This document shows positions 16,375 to 24,621 of a stretch of 64,000 nt of DNA, piece after piece; position 1 is the stretch's first letter, and every line of letters begins with the position of its first letter. The DNA is from Pseudoduganella violaceinigra DSM 15887 (lineage in GTDB: Bacteria > Pseudomonadota > Gammaproteobacteria > Burkholderiales > Burkholderiaceae_D): positions 217,466 to 281,465 of the forward strand of contig NZ_KE384360.1 in NCBI RefSeq assembly GCF_000425385.1. Direction: 5' to 3'. The notes beneath the pieces are model-generated. The model was given only the letters and a program-made list of their open reading frames with translations. It made no database searches and was not told the origin of the DNA. The position numbers and the translations under genes were made by a program.

Positions 16375-16906
16375 GGGGGGCGCCGCGCTTGCCGCGCTGC
16401 TGCTGGCGGCCTGTGCGACGACGACGGCGCCGCCCGCGGCGCGCCTGGGCCTGAAGCTGGCACCGGCCGCGCTGGGCGCGTCGCTCAGCGTGCAGCAGCA
16501 CCTGCGGGTGGAGCGCAATGGCCGCAGCGATGAACTGGACGTGGCGCTGGAAGTCGAACCGGCGCACCTGGAGCTGGTCGGCCTGGCGCTGGGCCAGCGC
16601 GTGCTGTCCCTGAGCTATGACGGCCAGGAGCTGACGTCCTGGCGCCATGCCCTGCTGCCTGCGCAAGTGAAGGCGGAAGACGTGCTGGAAGACATGCAGC
16701 TGACGCTGTGGCCGGTGGACGCCGTGCGCGCCGCCTTGCCGGCCGGCTGGCAAGTGGAGGAGCAGGGCCTGCGCCGCACGCTTTCGCTGAACGGCGAGGC
16801 CGTTATGGTCATCCACTACAGCGGTACGCCACGCTGGAGCGGTAAGCTGGTGCTGGAAAACCTGCGCTACAACTATCGCCTGACGATTGAATCGGAGATG
16901 CAGTAA
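16358..16906 (+). CDS. DUF3261-type outer-membrane lipoprotein (APE cluster)
   Basis: A 182-residue lipoprotein with the lipobox LLAAC (C19) and a C-terminal half (VDAVRAALPAGWQVEE, VMVIHYSG, NYRLTIES) typical of DUF3261 proteins in APE clusters. It might form the outer-membrane insertion step with the LolA-like carrier, as LolB does for lipoproteins. ATG codons at 16349 and 16358 compete; GAGG at 16345-16348 favours 16358 by spacing. Its start lies inside the exporter gene. Confidence 0.82.
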   Translation: MWKRLKGGAALAALLLAACATTTAPPAARLGLKLAPAALGASLSVQQHLRVERNGRSDELDVALEVEPAHLELVGLALGQRVLSLSYDGQELTSWRHALLPAQVKAEDVLEDMQLTLWPVDAVRAALPAGWQVEEQGLRRTLSLNGEAVMVIHYSGTPRWSGKLVLENLRYNYRLTIESEMQ

Positions 16907-18090
16907 TGGCCTTTTACCTCAACGATTGCGGCATCGTCTGCGCCATGGGCGACGGCAAGCAAGCTGTGCGCGCGGCGCTGTTGCGCGGCGCAAGCGGCGT
17001 GCAGCCGACCGAAGCCTGCTCGCCCGGGCGCGTGCTGCCATTAGGCCTTGCCGCCGGCGCCGTGCTGCCCTCGGTGGCGCACCTGCCGCTGGCCCAGCGC
17101 AGCCGCAACAACCAGTTCGCATTGGCGGCGCTGGCGCAGATCCGTCCGGCGGTCGACGCGGCCATCGCGCGTTACGGCGCGCATCGCGTCGGCGTGGTGA
17201 TCGGCACCAGCACGTCCGGGGTTGGCGAGGCGGAAGCGGCGCTGGCGGCGCGCGCCGCCAGCGGCGCGCTGCCGGCCGGCTTCCACTACGGCCAGCAGGA
17301 AATGGGCGCCCCGGCACTGCTGCTGGCGCAGGAGCTGGGCATCAGCGGACCGGCCCTGGTGCATTCGAGCGCCTGCTCGTCGGGCGCCAAGGCCCTGGCC
17401 AGCGCCGCGCGCCTGATCGCCATGGGCGCCTGCGACGCGGTGGTGGCGGGCGGCGTGGATACCCTGTGCGCCTTCACCGTTGCCGGCTTCTCGGCGCTGG
17501 AGTCGGTCAGCGCCGTGCGCTGCAACCCGCTGAGCGCCAACCGCAACGGCATCAATATCGGCGAGGGTGCCGGCTTGTTCCTGATGAGCCGTCAAGCGGC
17601 GGCGGTGGCGCTGTGCGGCTGGGGCGAATCGTCGGACGGCCACCATATGTCGGCGCCCGATCCGGAAGGCGGCGGCGCGCGCCTGGCGATCGGCCAGGCC
17701 CTGCAGCGCGCCGGGATCACGCCGCAGCAGGTCGACTACATCAACCTGCACGGTACGGCCACGCAGCAGAACGATGCGATGGAAGCGCGGGTGGTGGCAT
17801 CCCTGTTCGGCGCCGGCGTGCCGGTCAGTTCGACCAAGCCCTTCACCGGCCATGCGCTGGGCGCGGCGGCGGCGCTGGAAGCGGCCTTGTGCTGGTTGCT
17901 GATGCAGGACGATAATCCGGAGGGCTATCTGCCGCCCCATCTGTGGGACGGCGCGGCCGACCCGGCCCTGCCGCCATTGCAGGTGGCGGCGCCGGGCGCC
18001 AGGCTGGGACGCCCCTTGCGCTATGCCTTGAGCAATTCCTTTGCCTTCGGCGGTTCCAATGCCGCCCTGCTGCTGGGGAGGCTGGCATGA
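16906..18090 (+). CDS. Beta-ketoacyl-ACP synthase, FabF-like (APE cluster, first)
   Basis: A 394-residue ketosynthase. The nucleophile is C157 in HSSACSSG, with the catalytic histidines in LHGTAT and TGHALGAA and a closing NSFAFGGSN. It elongates the polyene by decarboxylative condensation with malonyl-ACP. It is shorter than housekeeping FabF (about 412). Its ATG shares a base with the previous stop, and its TGA overlaps the next ATG. Confidence 0.93.
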   Translation: MAFYLNDCGIVCAMGDGKQAVRAALLRGASGVQPTEACSPGRVLPLGLAAGAVLPSVAHLPLAQRSRNNQFALAALAQIRPAVDAAIARYGAHRVGVVIGTSTSGVGEAEAALAARAASGALPAGFHYGQQEMGAPALLLAQELGISGPALVHSSACSSGAKALASAARLIAMGACDAVVAGGVDTLCAFTVAGFSALESVSAVRCNPLSANRNGINIGEGAGLFLMSRQAAAVALCGWGESSDGHHMSAPDPEGGGARLAIGQALQRAGITPQQVDYINLHGTATQQNDAMEARVVASLFGAGVPVSSTKPFTGHALGAAAALEAALCWLLMQDDNPEGYLPPHLWDGAADPALPPLQVAAPGARLGRPLRYALSNSFAFGGSNAALLLGRLA

Positions 18091-18557
18091 CGCTGCCCGA
18101 TATCCGCACGCTGGTGCCGCATGCCGGCGCCATGTGCCTGCTGGACCGCGTGCTCGCGGCCGACCAGGCCACCCTGAGCGCCGAAGTGGCGATCCACGGC
18201 GACAGCCTGTTTTACTCGCCATCGAGCGGCGGCGTGGGCAGCTGGGTCGGCATCGAATATATGGCGCAAGCCGTCGCGGCGCACGCCGGCTGGCTGGCGC
18301 GGCAGAATGGCGGGCAGGTCAAGGCCGGTTTCCTGCTTGGCTCGCGCCGCTACAGCACCGCCAGCGCGCTGTTTGCCGAGGGCCAGGTGCTGCATATCAG
18401 GGTCACGATGGAAATGCGCGCCGACAATGGTCTCGGCGCATACGAATGTTCAATTGCCGATGCCGGCAATCCAGGGCACAACCTGGCCAGCGCCACGCTG
18501 ACCTTGTTCCAGCCCGATGATGTTAATGCGTTTTTGCGGGGAGTTTCAAATGAATAA
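18087..18557 (+). CDS. 3-hydroxyacyl-ACP dehydratase, hot-dog (ApeP-like)
   Basis: A 156-residue protein resembling FabZ-like dehydratases of APE clusters. LVPHAGAMCLLDRV (H10 region) opens the fold, and GSWVGIEYMAQAVAAHAG supplies the central helix with its acidic residue. It would remove water from each 3-hydroxy intermediate to make the conjugated chain. The first dehydratase domain of the cluster is fused to the ligase, so two are available. The ATGA overlap sets the start. Confidence 0.88.
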   Translation: MTLPDIRTLVPHAGAMCLLDRVLAADQATLSAEVAIHGDSLFYSPSSGGVGSWVGIEYMAQAVAAHAGWLARQNGGQVKAGFLLGSRRYSTASALFAEGQVLHIRVTMEMRADNGLGAYECSIADAGNPGHNLASATLTLFQPDDVNAFLRGVSNE

Positions 18558-19275
18558 GTCTGTCCTGGTAACGGGATCGTCGCGCGGTATCGGCAAGGCC
18601 GTTGCGCTGCGCCTGGCGCGCGACGGGTTTGATGTGGTGGTGCACTGCCGCAGCCAGCGCGCCGAAGCGGAGGCCGTGGCGCAGCAAATTGCCGCCATGG
18701 GCCGCGGTGCGCGCGTGCTGCAGTTCGACATCGGCGACCGCGCTGCCACGGCTGCCGCCATGGAGGCGGACATCGCCGAACACGGCTGCTACTACGGCGT
18801 GGTGTGCAATGCCGGCGTGGCGCGCGATAATGCCTTCCCGGCCATGAGCGGCGAGGACTGGGACATTGTCCTGCGCACCAACCTCGATGGCTTCTACAAT
18901 GTGGTCAATCCGCTGGTGATGCCGATGGTGCAGCGCCGCAAGCCGGGGCGCATCGTGACCATGGCGTCGGTTTCCGGCCTGGTCGGCAACCGCGGCCAGG
19001 TCAATTACAGCGCGGCCAAGGCCGGCATCATCGGCGCCACCAAGGCGCTGGCGCTGGAACTGGCTAAGCGCAATATCACCGTCAACTGCGTGGCGCCTGG
19101 CCTGATCGATACCGACATGACCGAAGAACTGCCGCTGGACGAAGTCGTGAAGATGATTCCGGCGCGCCGCGTCGGCACTGCGGACGAAGTGGCCGCGGCC
19201 GTCAGCTTCCTGGTCGGCGAGGAAGCCGGCTATATCACCCGGCAGGTGATTTCCGTTAACGGGGGCCTGGCATGA
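18550..19275 (+). CDS. 3-oxoacyl-ACP reductase, FabG-like (APE cluster)
   Basis: A 241-residue short-chain dehydrogenase. The NADP site is TGSSRGIGKA (residues 7-16); NAGVARD follows; the catalytic set is S in MASVSG, and YSAAK (Tyr-x3-Lys). It reduces the 3-keto group in each elongation round. The GGGAG at 18538-18542 supports the ATG at 18550. It overlaps the dehydratase end and the next ketosynthase start. Confidence 0.95.
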   Translation: MNKSVLVTGSSRGIGKAVALRLARDGFDVVVHCRSQRAEAEAVAQQIAAMGRGARVLQFDIGDRAATAAAMEADIAEHGCYYGVVCNAGVARDNAFPAMSGEDWDIVLRTNLDGFYNVVNPLVMPMVQRRKPGRIVTMASVSGLVGNRGQVNYSAAKAGIIGATKALALELAKRNITVNCVAPGLIDTDMTEELPLDEVVKMIPARRVGTADEVAAAVSFLVGEEAGYITRQVISVNGGLA

Positions 19276-20504
19276 ATCACCGCGTCGTCGTCACCGGCAT
19301 GGCCGGCATCAGCCCGCTTGGCAATGACTGGCAGGCCATTCGCGCCCGGCTGGGCGAATACCGCAACGCCATCATCCGCATGGCGGACTGGGAAGATTAT
19401 GAAGGCCTGAACACGCGCCTGGGCGCGCCGGCGGCGCAGTTCGAACTGAGCCCGCGCTTCAACCGCAAGAGCATGCGCAGCATGGGCCGGGTGGCGCTGA
19501 TGGCAACCCGCGCCACCGAAATGGCGCTGGAAGACGCCGGCCTGCTCGATTCGGAGCTGCTGAAAAGCGGCCGCATGGGCGTATCCTTCGGTTCCTCGGC
19601 CGGCACGCCGAGCGCGATCGGCGACTTCGGCCGCATGATGGAGGAGCGCAGCACGCGCGGCATCAACGCCACCACCTACATCAAGATGATGTCGCACACG
19701 GCGCCGGTCAATATCGGCGTGTTCTTCGGCGCCACCGGCCGCGTGATCACCACGTCCAGCGCCTGCACCTCGGGCAGCCAGGGCATCGGCTACGCCTACG
19801 AGGCGATCCGCAGCGGCAAGCAGACCGCCATGATCGCGGGCGGGGCCGAAGAACTGTGCGCCACCGAAGCCGCAGTATTCGACACTCTGTTCGCCACCAG
19901 CACCCGCAACGATGCGCCGCAGACCACCCCGCGCCCGTTCGACAAGGCGCGCGACGGCCTGGTGATCGGCGAAGGCGCGGGCTGCCTGATCCTGGAAGAC
20001 CTGGAGCACGCGCAGGCGCGCGGGGCCCATATCTACGCTGAAATCGTCGGCTTCGGCACCAACAGCGACGGCTGCCACGTGACCCAGCCCAATTCGGCGA
20101 CCATGGCGCAAGCCATGCGCCTGGCGCTGGACGATGCCGGCCTGCCGCCGTCGGCCATCGGTTATGTGAATGCACACGGCACGGCGACCCAGCACGGCGA
20201 TATCGCCGAATCGCATGCCACGCATTCGATTTTCGGCAGCGCCATGCCGATCAGCTCGCTCAAGAGCTATATGGGCCATACTCTGGGCGCGTGCGGCGCC
20301 CTGGAAGCGTGGATCAGCATCCAGATGATGAACGAAGGCTGGTTCGCGCCGACCGCCAGCCTGACCGACATCGATCCGGAATGCGCACCGCTGGACTATA
20401 TCGCCGGCGAAGGGCGCCTGATGCAGTGCGACTATGTCATGTCGAACAACTTCGCCTTCGGCGGAATCAATACCTCCCTGATTTTCAAGAAAGGAATCAA
20501 ATGA
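19272..20504 (+). CDS. Beta-ketoacyl-ACP synthase, FabF-like (APE cluster, second)
   Basis: A 410-residue ketosynthase with C165 in SSACTSGSQG, histidines in VNAHGTAT and YMGHTLGA, and a closing NNFAFGGIN. It is a full-length KS, in contrast to the short CLF-like protein at the start of the operon; KS-CLF type pairing is known for APE systems, but which KS pairs with which is not visible. It is coupled to the reductase before it and to the lipoprotein gene after it (4-base overlaps). Confidence 0.94.
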   Translation: MNHRVVVTGMAGISPLGNDWQAIRARLGEYRNAIIRMADWEDYEGLNTRLGAPAAQFELSPRFNRKSMRSMGRVALMATRATEMALEDAGLLDSELLKSGRMGVSFGSSAGTPSAIGDFGRMMEERSTRGINATTYIKMMSHTAPVNIGVFFGATGRVITTSSACTSGSQGIGYAYEAIRSGKQTAMIAGGAEELCATEAAVFDTLFATSTRNDAPQTTPRPFDKARDGLVIGEGAGCLILEDLEHAQARGAHIYAEIVGFGTNSDGCHVTQPNSATMAQAMRLALDDAGLPPSAIGYVNAHGTATQHGDIAESHATHSIFGSAMPISSLKSYMGHTLGACGALEAWISIQMMNEGWFAPTASLTDIDPECAPLDYIAGEGRLMQCDYVMSNNFAFGGINTSLIFKKGIK

Positions 20505-21085
20505 AACTATCCCGACGTACCATTCTCCTGGGTGCCGGCCTGGCGGCCCTGGCCCTGACGCAAGGCTGCGCCACGCGCGTCAAGAGTTCCAACCTGGTGA
20601 ACCCGCCGCCGGCCGAGGCATTCAAGAACTTCGGGCGCATTGAAGTGAAGCCGGCGGCGTTTGCGCCGGGCGTCAGCGGCAAGGAAAAAGGTGTGGAGCG
20701 CATCGAAGCGAACCTGAAAAAAGACCTGGCCGAGAAGCTGGTCGAATGGAACAGCGGCCCGGATAACGGCCGCACCCTGGTGGTGGAACCGCTGGTTGAG
20801 CAGCTGGAACTGACTTCCGGCGCCTCGCGCGTGATGTTCGGCCCGATGGCCGGCAGCTCGGGCGTGCTGCTGCGCCTGAATATCAGGGACAATACCGGCA
20901 AAGTGATCGCAACGCCGGAATTCTTCCAGCGCGCCGGCGCGTTCAGCGCCGGCCTGGCGGTGGGCGTGGCGGACGGTATGATGCTGACACGCGTGGCGAA
21001 CCTGGCGTCCGGTTACCTGACCAGCAACTATGCAGTAGCCCATGGCGGCCCGACCGGTGCCGACAATAATGCAGTAAAGCGATAG
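20501..21085 (+). CDS. APE-cluster lipoprotein of unknown function
   Basis: A 194-residue predicted lipoprotein. The signal peptide has a lipobox TQGC (C23) and an unusual SRRTILLG start that resembles, but does not fully match, a twin-arginine signal. The mature part has LVVEPLVEQLELTSGASRVMFGPMAGSSG, a pattern seen in DUF4410-like outer-membrane lipoproteins. It is coupled to the ketosynthase by overlap. A structural or transport role is a guess from position. Confidence 0.8.
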   Translation: MKLSRRTILLGAGLAALALTQGCATRVKSSNLVNPPPAEAFKNFGRIEVKPAAFAPGVSGKEKGVERIEANLKKDLAEKLVEWNSGPDNGRTLVVEPLVEQLELTSGASRVMFGPMAGSSGVLLRLNIRDNTGKVIATPEFFQRAGAFSAGLAVGVADGMMLTRVANLASGYLTSNYAVAHGGPTGADNNAVKR

Positions 21086-21112
21086 TCCCTTAATCCAATA
21101 GGAGAAACAAGA

Positions 21113-21568
21113 ATGAAAAAAACCTTCGCGGCGGTTGCCGCTGTTGCTGCCCTGATGTCCACCGTTGCCCCTGTTCAGGCGCGCGACAACAAACTGACTT
21201 TCCCGATCGCCGGCGCCATGTCTGAAAACGAGGCCAAGGGCCGCCTGGGTGACGACGTGCAGTTCTTCTTCGGCGACCAGAAGCCGGCCGGCAAGGTGCA
21301 GGAGACCCTGGGCAGCGACAAGACCAGCCAGAAGACCAACTCGGTCGGCAAATCGCCGCAGACCGCCTGCAACTGGGCCTTCCTGTCGGCCATGCTGCAG
21401 CTGAAGAAGCGTGCCAACGCCCTGGGTGCGGATGCCATCGTCAATATCCAGAGCAACTACAACAACCAGCCCCTGTCCTCGGCCACCGATTATGAATGCC
21501 ACGACGGCGCCATCATGACCGGTGTCGCCCTGAAGGCTGATTTCGTCCGCCTGCAGAAGAAGAAGTAA
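21113..21568 (+). CDS. Small secreted protein, YbjQ-like metal-binding fold (often mislabelled excinuclease ATPase subunit)
   Basis: A 151-residue protein with a clear signal peptide (cleaved near PVQARD, residue 23). The second half, LGADAIVNIQSNYNN, then TDYECHDGAIMTGVAL, resembles the heavy-metal-binding/YbjQ domain family. Databases often call this group excinuclease subunits, which nothing here supports. A good ribosome-binding site (TAGGAGAAAC) precedes it, with a 27-base gap. Two cysteines (in QTACNW and DYECHD) could form a disulfide. Confidence 0.75.
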   Translation: MKKTFAAVAAVAALMSTVAPVQARDNKLTFPIAGAMSENEAKGRLGDDVQFFFGDQKPAGKVQETLGSDKTSQKTNSVGKSPQTACNWAFLSAMLQLKKRANALGADAIVNIQSNYNNQPLSSATDYECHDGAIMTGVALKADFVRLQKKK

Positions 21569-21573
21569 TCGCC

Positions 21574-22161
21574 ATGCGGCCGCAAGCAACCCTCTGGCTG
21601 CTTGACCTGGCCGCTTGCGACGATGCGGCGCTGGCGCGCGGCCTGGAAAGCCTGGGCGCCAGCGTACAGCAGCGTTTCCGGCGCTTTCGCCGCGAAGAAC
21701 GGCAACGGCAATTCCTTGCCGGCCGGCTGCTGCTGCGGCGGGCCCTGGCCGACGCCAGCGGCGCCGATGGCACGCAAATCCAATTCTTCGAACGTCCCGG
21801 CTTGCCGCCGTTGGCCAGCATGCCCGGAGCGCAGCCGTATTTCAGTATCTCCCATGCCGGCCGCTGGGTTGCCTGCGTGGTGAGCATGTCCGCTCCGCTG
21901 GGGCTGGACGTGGAACTGCAAAGCCGCCAGCGCGATTTCAGCGCCTTGGCCGAGCATAGTTTCGATGCCGCCACCGCCCAGCGCATTGCAGCGCTGCCGC
22001 CCACACAGCGCGCCCTGCCTTTTTACCGGGAATGGTGCCGGCTGGAGGCGGCATACAAGCTGGGCCAACCCGCGCAGTACTGGCAGTATCCCGCGCATGC
22101 GCAGCTGGCCATCGCCGTCGCCAGCAGCGTGGAGTTCGAACTGCACCTGCGGGCGGCATAA
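21574..22161 (+). CDS. 4'-phosphopantetheinyl transferase, Sfp type (APE cluster)
   Basis: A 195-residue Sfp-like enzyme that attaches phosphopantetheine to the cluster's ACPs. Visible motifs are FSISHAGRW (substrate phosphate site), LGLDVE (metal-binding Asp and Glu) and FYREWCRLEAAYKLG, a variant of the W-x-x-KEA motif in which the usual KEA reads LEA. It is short at the N-terminus compared with Sfp (about 224). Last gene of the cluster. Confidence 0.88.
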   Translation: MRPQATLWLLDLAACDDAALARGLESLGASVQQRFRRFRREERQRQFLAGRLLLRRALADASGADGTQIQFFERPGLPPLASMPGAQPYFSISHAGRWVACVVSMSAPLGLDVELQSRQRDFSALAEHSFDAATAQRIAALPPTQRALPFYREWCRLEAAYKLGQPAQYWQYPAHAQLAIAVASSVEFELHLRAA

Positions 22162-22190
22162 AAAAGCGGGCGGCCTGGTGTGGCCGCCCG
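22160..22190 (-). terminator. Rho-independent terminator of the BON gene
   Basis: A perfect 9-bp stem, CGGGCGGCC / GGCCGCCCG, with a 6-base loop. On the minus strand the stem is followed by C and then TTTTTT (22165-22160), so it serves the BON gene. The T-run overlaps the PPTase stop codon. On the plus strand no T-tract follows, so the APE operon has no obvious terminator here. Confidence 0.85.
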
Positions 22191-22219
22191 TCAAGGGAGG
22201 TACTACTGCAGCGCAGGCA

Positions 22220-22531
22220 TTATTTGCCGGCGACAGTCAGTTCGCTCTTCACTTCCTTCACTCCGGCCACGGCGGATGCCGCCTGGATCGCTCGGGTGCC
22301 GGTATCGGAGTCCGGCACCGAGCCGCTCAATACCACCACGCCGCCCTGGGCGGAGACCGAAATCTGCTTCTGCTCCGCGAGCGCCGACTTGACTTTGGCG
22401 ATCAGGCTGGCGTCGTTGGTGGCAACGGCTGCACCGGCCATGGCGGCCTCCTGCTGCGCATGGGCGGACAGGGAGGCGAGGGTGAAAGCAGCGGCGGCGA
22501 ACAGTCCTGCGATCAGTTTGGAATCCTTCAT
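22220..22531 (-). CDS. BON-domain periplasmic protein, OsmY-like
   Basis: A 103-residue protein with a signal peptide (cleaved near AHAQQ, residue 26) and one BON domain (about 40-101: DASLIAKVKSALAEQ, VVVLSGSVPD, VAGVKEVKSEL). BON proteins bind membranes or lipids and are often envelope-stress induced, as OsmY is. Upstream are a textbook sigma-54 promoter and two GlrR-type sites, so it is probably a target of the adjacent GlrR. SD GGAGAG lies about ten bases before ATG. Confidence 0.93.
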   Translation of the reverse strand: MKDSKLIAGLFAAAAFTLASLSAHAQQEAAMAGAAVATNDASLIAKVKSALAEQKQISVSAQGGVVVLSGSVPDSDTGTRAIQAASAVAGVKEVKSELTVAGK

Positions 22532-22586
22532 GGTCTATCTCTCCGTTTAAGTTGGCTAAGAACGCTGGTGCGTCAGCCCTCCTATT

Positions 22587-22601
22587 GCAAGGCCCGTGCC
22601 A
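22587..22601 (-). promoter_or_regulatory. Sigma-54 (RpoN) promoter of the BON gene
   Basis: On the minus strand TGGCAC (22601-22596), five bases, then TTGC (22590-22587), an exact match to the -24/-12 consensus with correct spacing. The expected transcription start is near 22575, leaving a leader of roughly 44 bases before the ATG at 22531. Confidence 0.85.
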
Positions 22602-22643
22602 GGTAGATAAATCAATGACTTAGCTGTGCGGTAGCACGCTGCT

Positions 22644-22661
22644 TGTCGCCGTGCGGCGACA
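22644..22661. promoter_or_regulatory. GlrR-type upstream activating site, proximal
   Basis: TGTC-N10-GACA palindrome whose arms extend to TGTCGCC/GGCGACA. This is the spacing known for E. coli GlrR sites at glmY. It lies about 78 bases upstream of the predicted start. Confidence 0.8.
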
Positions 22662-22702
22662 CCGTTCGCGCCGCGTCGCCTAAGCCCCTGATTTCACGGG
22701 CC

Positions 22703-24082
22703 TTACGCCTGTCGCTCCTCGGCGACAGGCTCGTTGCGGAACTGCGCAGCATTCAGTTCATGCTTTTGCAGCAGGCGATAGAACTCGGTGCGGTTGCGCT
22801 CCGCCAGGCGCGCGGCATCGGCCACATTGCCGTCGGTGAGCTTGAGCAGCTGGACCAGGTAATTGCGCTCGAAGCGCTGCTTGGCCTCCGTGTAGCTGAG
22901 CACTTCCAGTGTGGGGACGCGCAGCGCGCGCTGCACCAGCGACAGCGGCACCAGCGGCGCGGTGGCCAGGGCGCAGGCATGTTCAACCACGTTGTACAAC
23001 TGGCGCACATTGCCGGGCCAGGCAGCGCGCGACAACGCTTCCAGGGCTTCGGGGGCGAAACCATTGACGGTCTTGCCGTATTTGGCCGCCAGCATCTGCA
23101 GGAAGCGCGTCGCCAGCAGGCCGATGTCTTCGCGCCGTTCGGCCAGCGGCGGCAGCGTCAATGTGATGACGTTCAGGCGGTAGTACAGGTCTTCGCGGAA
23201 CTGGCCTTCCAGCATGGCCGCATCCAGGTCGCGGTGGGTGGCTGAGAGCACGCGCACGTTGACAGGGCGGCCGCTGTCGGAGCCCACCTGGCGCACGACG
23301 CGCTCCTGCAGCACGCGCAACAGCTTGACCTGCAAGAGCAGCGGCATATCGCCGATTTCGTCGAGGAAGAGGGTGCCGCCGTCGGCCGCCTGCAGCAGGC
23401 CTTCGCGGCTGGCGACGGCCCCGGTAAAGGCGCCTTTCACGTGGCCGAACAATTCGGACTCCAGCAGCTGTTCCGGGATGGCGCCGCAGTTGACGGCGAT
23501 GAAGGGCGCGGCGGCGCGGCGGCTGGCGCGGTGGATGGCGCGCGCCAGCAATTCCTTGCCGGTGCCGCTTTCGCCCCGTATCAGCACGCTGGCGTCGGAG
23601 GCGGCCACCAGCCTGGCCTCGTGCAGTACTTCTTCCATGGCGCGGCTGCGGCTGATGATGTCGCTGCGCCAGGCGCCGTTGCCGGCGTCCGGCGCGGCTT
23701 CGGGGGCGGCCAGGCTCAGCGCCTGGCCGATGCGCTCCAGCAGCACGCGCGCGTCGAAGGGCTTGGTCAGGTAGGCGTAGGCGCCGAGCGAGGTGGCTTC
23801 CACCGCGTCGGGAATGGTGCCGTGGGCGGTGAGCAGGATGACCGGCAGCGAGGGGTGCTGGCTGCGGATCTGCTGGAACAGGGACATGCCGTCCCGCTCC
23901 GGCAGGCGTACGTCGCTGATCACCAGGGCGGGCAGGGCGATCGAGAGGCTGGCCAGGGCCGCTTCGGCGCTGCCCACCGCGGTCACCTGGTAGCCGTTGG
24001 CGCTCAGGCGCATCGACAGCAGGCGCAGGAGGTCGGCGTCGTCGTCGACCAGCAGGAGGCGGTGAGAGATGGGTGCATTCAT
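22703..24082 (-). CDS. glrR: Sigma-54-dependent response regulator GlrR (QseF)
   Basis: A 459-residue NtrC-type activator. The receiver domain (7-120) has the acidic pocket VDDDAD, the phosphorylation site in ISDVRLP and K in YLTKPF. The AAA+ domain (about 145-375) has Walker A GESGTGKE, the sigma-54 contact loop GAFTGA and Walker B GGTLFLDEIGD. The C-terminal helix-turn-helix (about 405-445) is of Fis type. Order glrK-qseG-glrR matches enterobacteria. Start overlaps the qseG stop. Two GlrR-type sites lie at and beyond its 3' end, pointing at the BON gene. Confidence 0.93.
   Translation of the reverse strand: MNAPISHRLLLVDDDADLLRLLSMRLSANGYQVTAVGSAEAALASLSIALPALVISDVRLPERDGMSLFQQIRSQHPSLPVILLTAHGTIPDAVEATSLGAYAYLTKPFDARVLLERIGQALSLAAPEAAPDAGNGAWRSDIISRSRAMEEVLHEARLVAASDASVLIRGESGTGKELLARAIHRASRRAAAPFIAVNCGAIPEQLLESELFGHVKGAFTGAVASREGLLQAADGGTLFLDEIGDMPLLLQVKLLRVLQERVVRQVGSDSGRPVNVRVLSATHRDLDAAMLEGQFREDLYYRLNVITLTLPPLAERREDIGLLATRFLQMLAAKYGKTVNGFAPEALEALSRAAWPGNVRQLYNVVEHACALATAPLVPLSLVQRALRVPTLEVLSYTEAKQRFERNYLVQLLKLTDGNVADAARLAERNRTEFYRLLQKHELNAAQFRNEPVAEERQA
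22710..22727. promoter_or_regulatory. GlrR-type upstream activating site, distal (inside glrR 3' end)
   Basis: A second TGTC-N10-GACA palindrome, with arms extendable to GCCTGTCGC/GCGACAGGC (22708-22729), inside the last codons of glrR. It is 66 bases from the proximal site, about -144 from the predicted start. Confidence 0.72.
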
Positions 24083-24621
24083 TTACTGGCCCTCGCTGGC
24101 AGGCCGCGCTCGATTTCTTTCAGCGCTTCCAGGGTTTCGTTCAATTGCTCGTTCTTGCGCTGGTTGTCTTTGAGCTGGGCGCGCAGGCGGTCGCCCTCGT
24201 CGACCAGACGCCTGGTATCGGCGCATTGGGCGGAGAGCAGCTGCGCCAGTTGCCGCAGGCCTTGCGCCTCCGCTTCCTGCGCGCTGGCGACGACATCGAA
24301 TTGCGCCTGAGCCCGGGCCAGGTCGCCACTGCCGCGCGTGAGCGCGAGCACCATGGCCGATTGCAGCAGGACCTTGGGCGATTTCTGCTGCAGCGACAAG
24401 CCGCTCAATTCCTTCAGCAGCTCGCCCTGCGTCATGCGCCGCAGCGACTGGTGGTAGGCCAGCAGCGGCCCCACGTCGTCATGCGGCGCAACCAGCAGCG
24501 TGAGCTGCGCCGGCGGCGGTGGCGGCGGCAAAGGCGGCAGCGGCGGTGCGACCGGGAGCTGGCGCTGCGCGCAGGCGACGAGCAGCAAGAGCAGCAGCAA
24601 GGGCAGGTTCTTAATAGTCAT
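24079..24621 (-). CDS. qseG: QseG-like lipoprotein of the GlrKR system
   Basis: A 180-residue lipoprotein (lipobox LLVAC, C17) with a Pro-rich stretch after the cysteine (residues 25-40) and then a helical, Gln/Leu/Arg-rich body ending in a coiled coil (LRAQLKDNQRKNEQLNETLE). E. coli QseG is an outer-membrane lipoprotein that binds and activates the kinase. Sequence identity to it looks low; the call rests on position between kinase and regulator, lipobox and coiled coil. It overlaps the kinase stop by 11 bases and the regulator start by 4. Confidence 0.8.
   Translation of the reverse strand: MTIKNLPLLLLLLLVACAQRQLPVAPPLPPLPPPPPPAQLTLLVAPHDDVGPLLAYHQSLRRMTQGELLKELSGLSLQQKSPKVLLQSAMVLALTRGSGDLARAQAQFDVVASAQEAEAQGLRQLAQLLSAQCADTRRLVDEGDRLRAQLKDNQRKNEQLNETLEALKEIERGLPARASK

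Larger units (their letters stand above)
4331..22161 (+). other. Aryl polyene (APE) biosynthetic gene cluster
   Basis: Twenty consecutive plus-strand genes with nearly every function expected of an APE/xanthomonadin-type pathway: aromatic starter supply and activation, iterative elongation on ACPs, O-methylation, glycosyl/acyl transfer to a lipid anchor and outer-membrane delivery. Gene borders mostly overlap by 1-14 bases, implying one coupled operon. No dedicated regulator or resistance gene is inside. APE lipids are membrane-bound yellow pigments that protect against oxidative stress, as known from E. coli and Xanthomonas. The product here is inferred from gene content only. Confidence 0.93.

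Noticed and set aside
14014..16518. 834-codon open frame on the minus strand
   Set aside because: It lies antisense to the MMPL exporter. His/Gln/Arg-rich composition is typical of a high-GC shadow frame.
22167..22190. Hairpin considered as terminator of the APE operon
   Set aside because: The T-run is on the minus-strand side, so it serves the BON gene; the plus strand has no T-tract after it.
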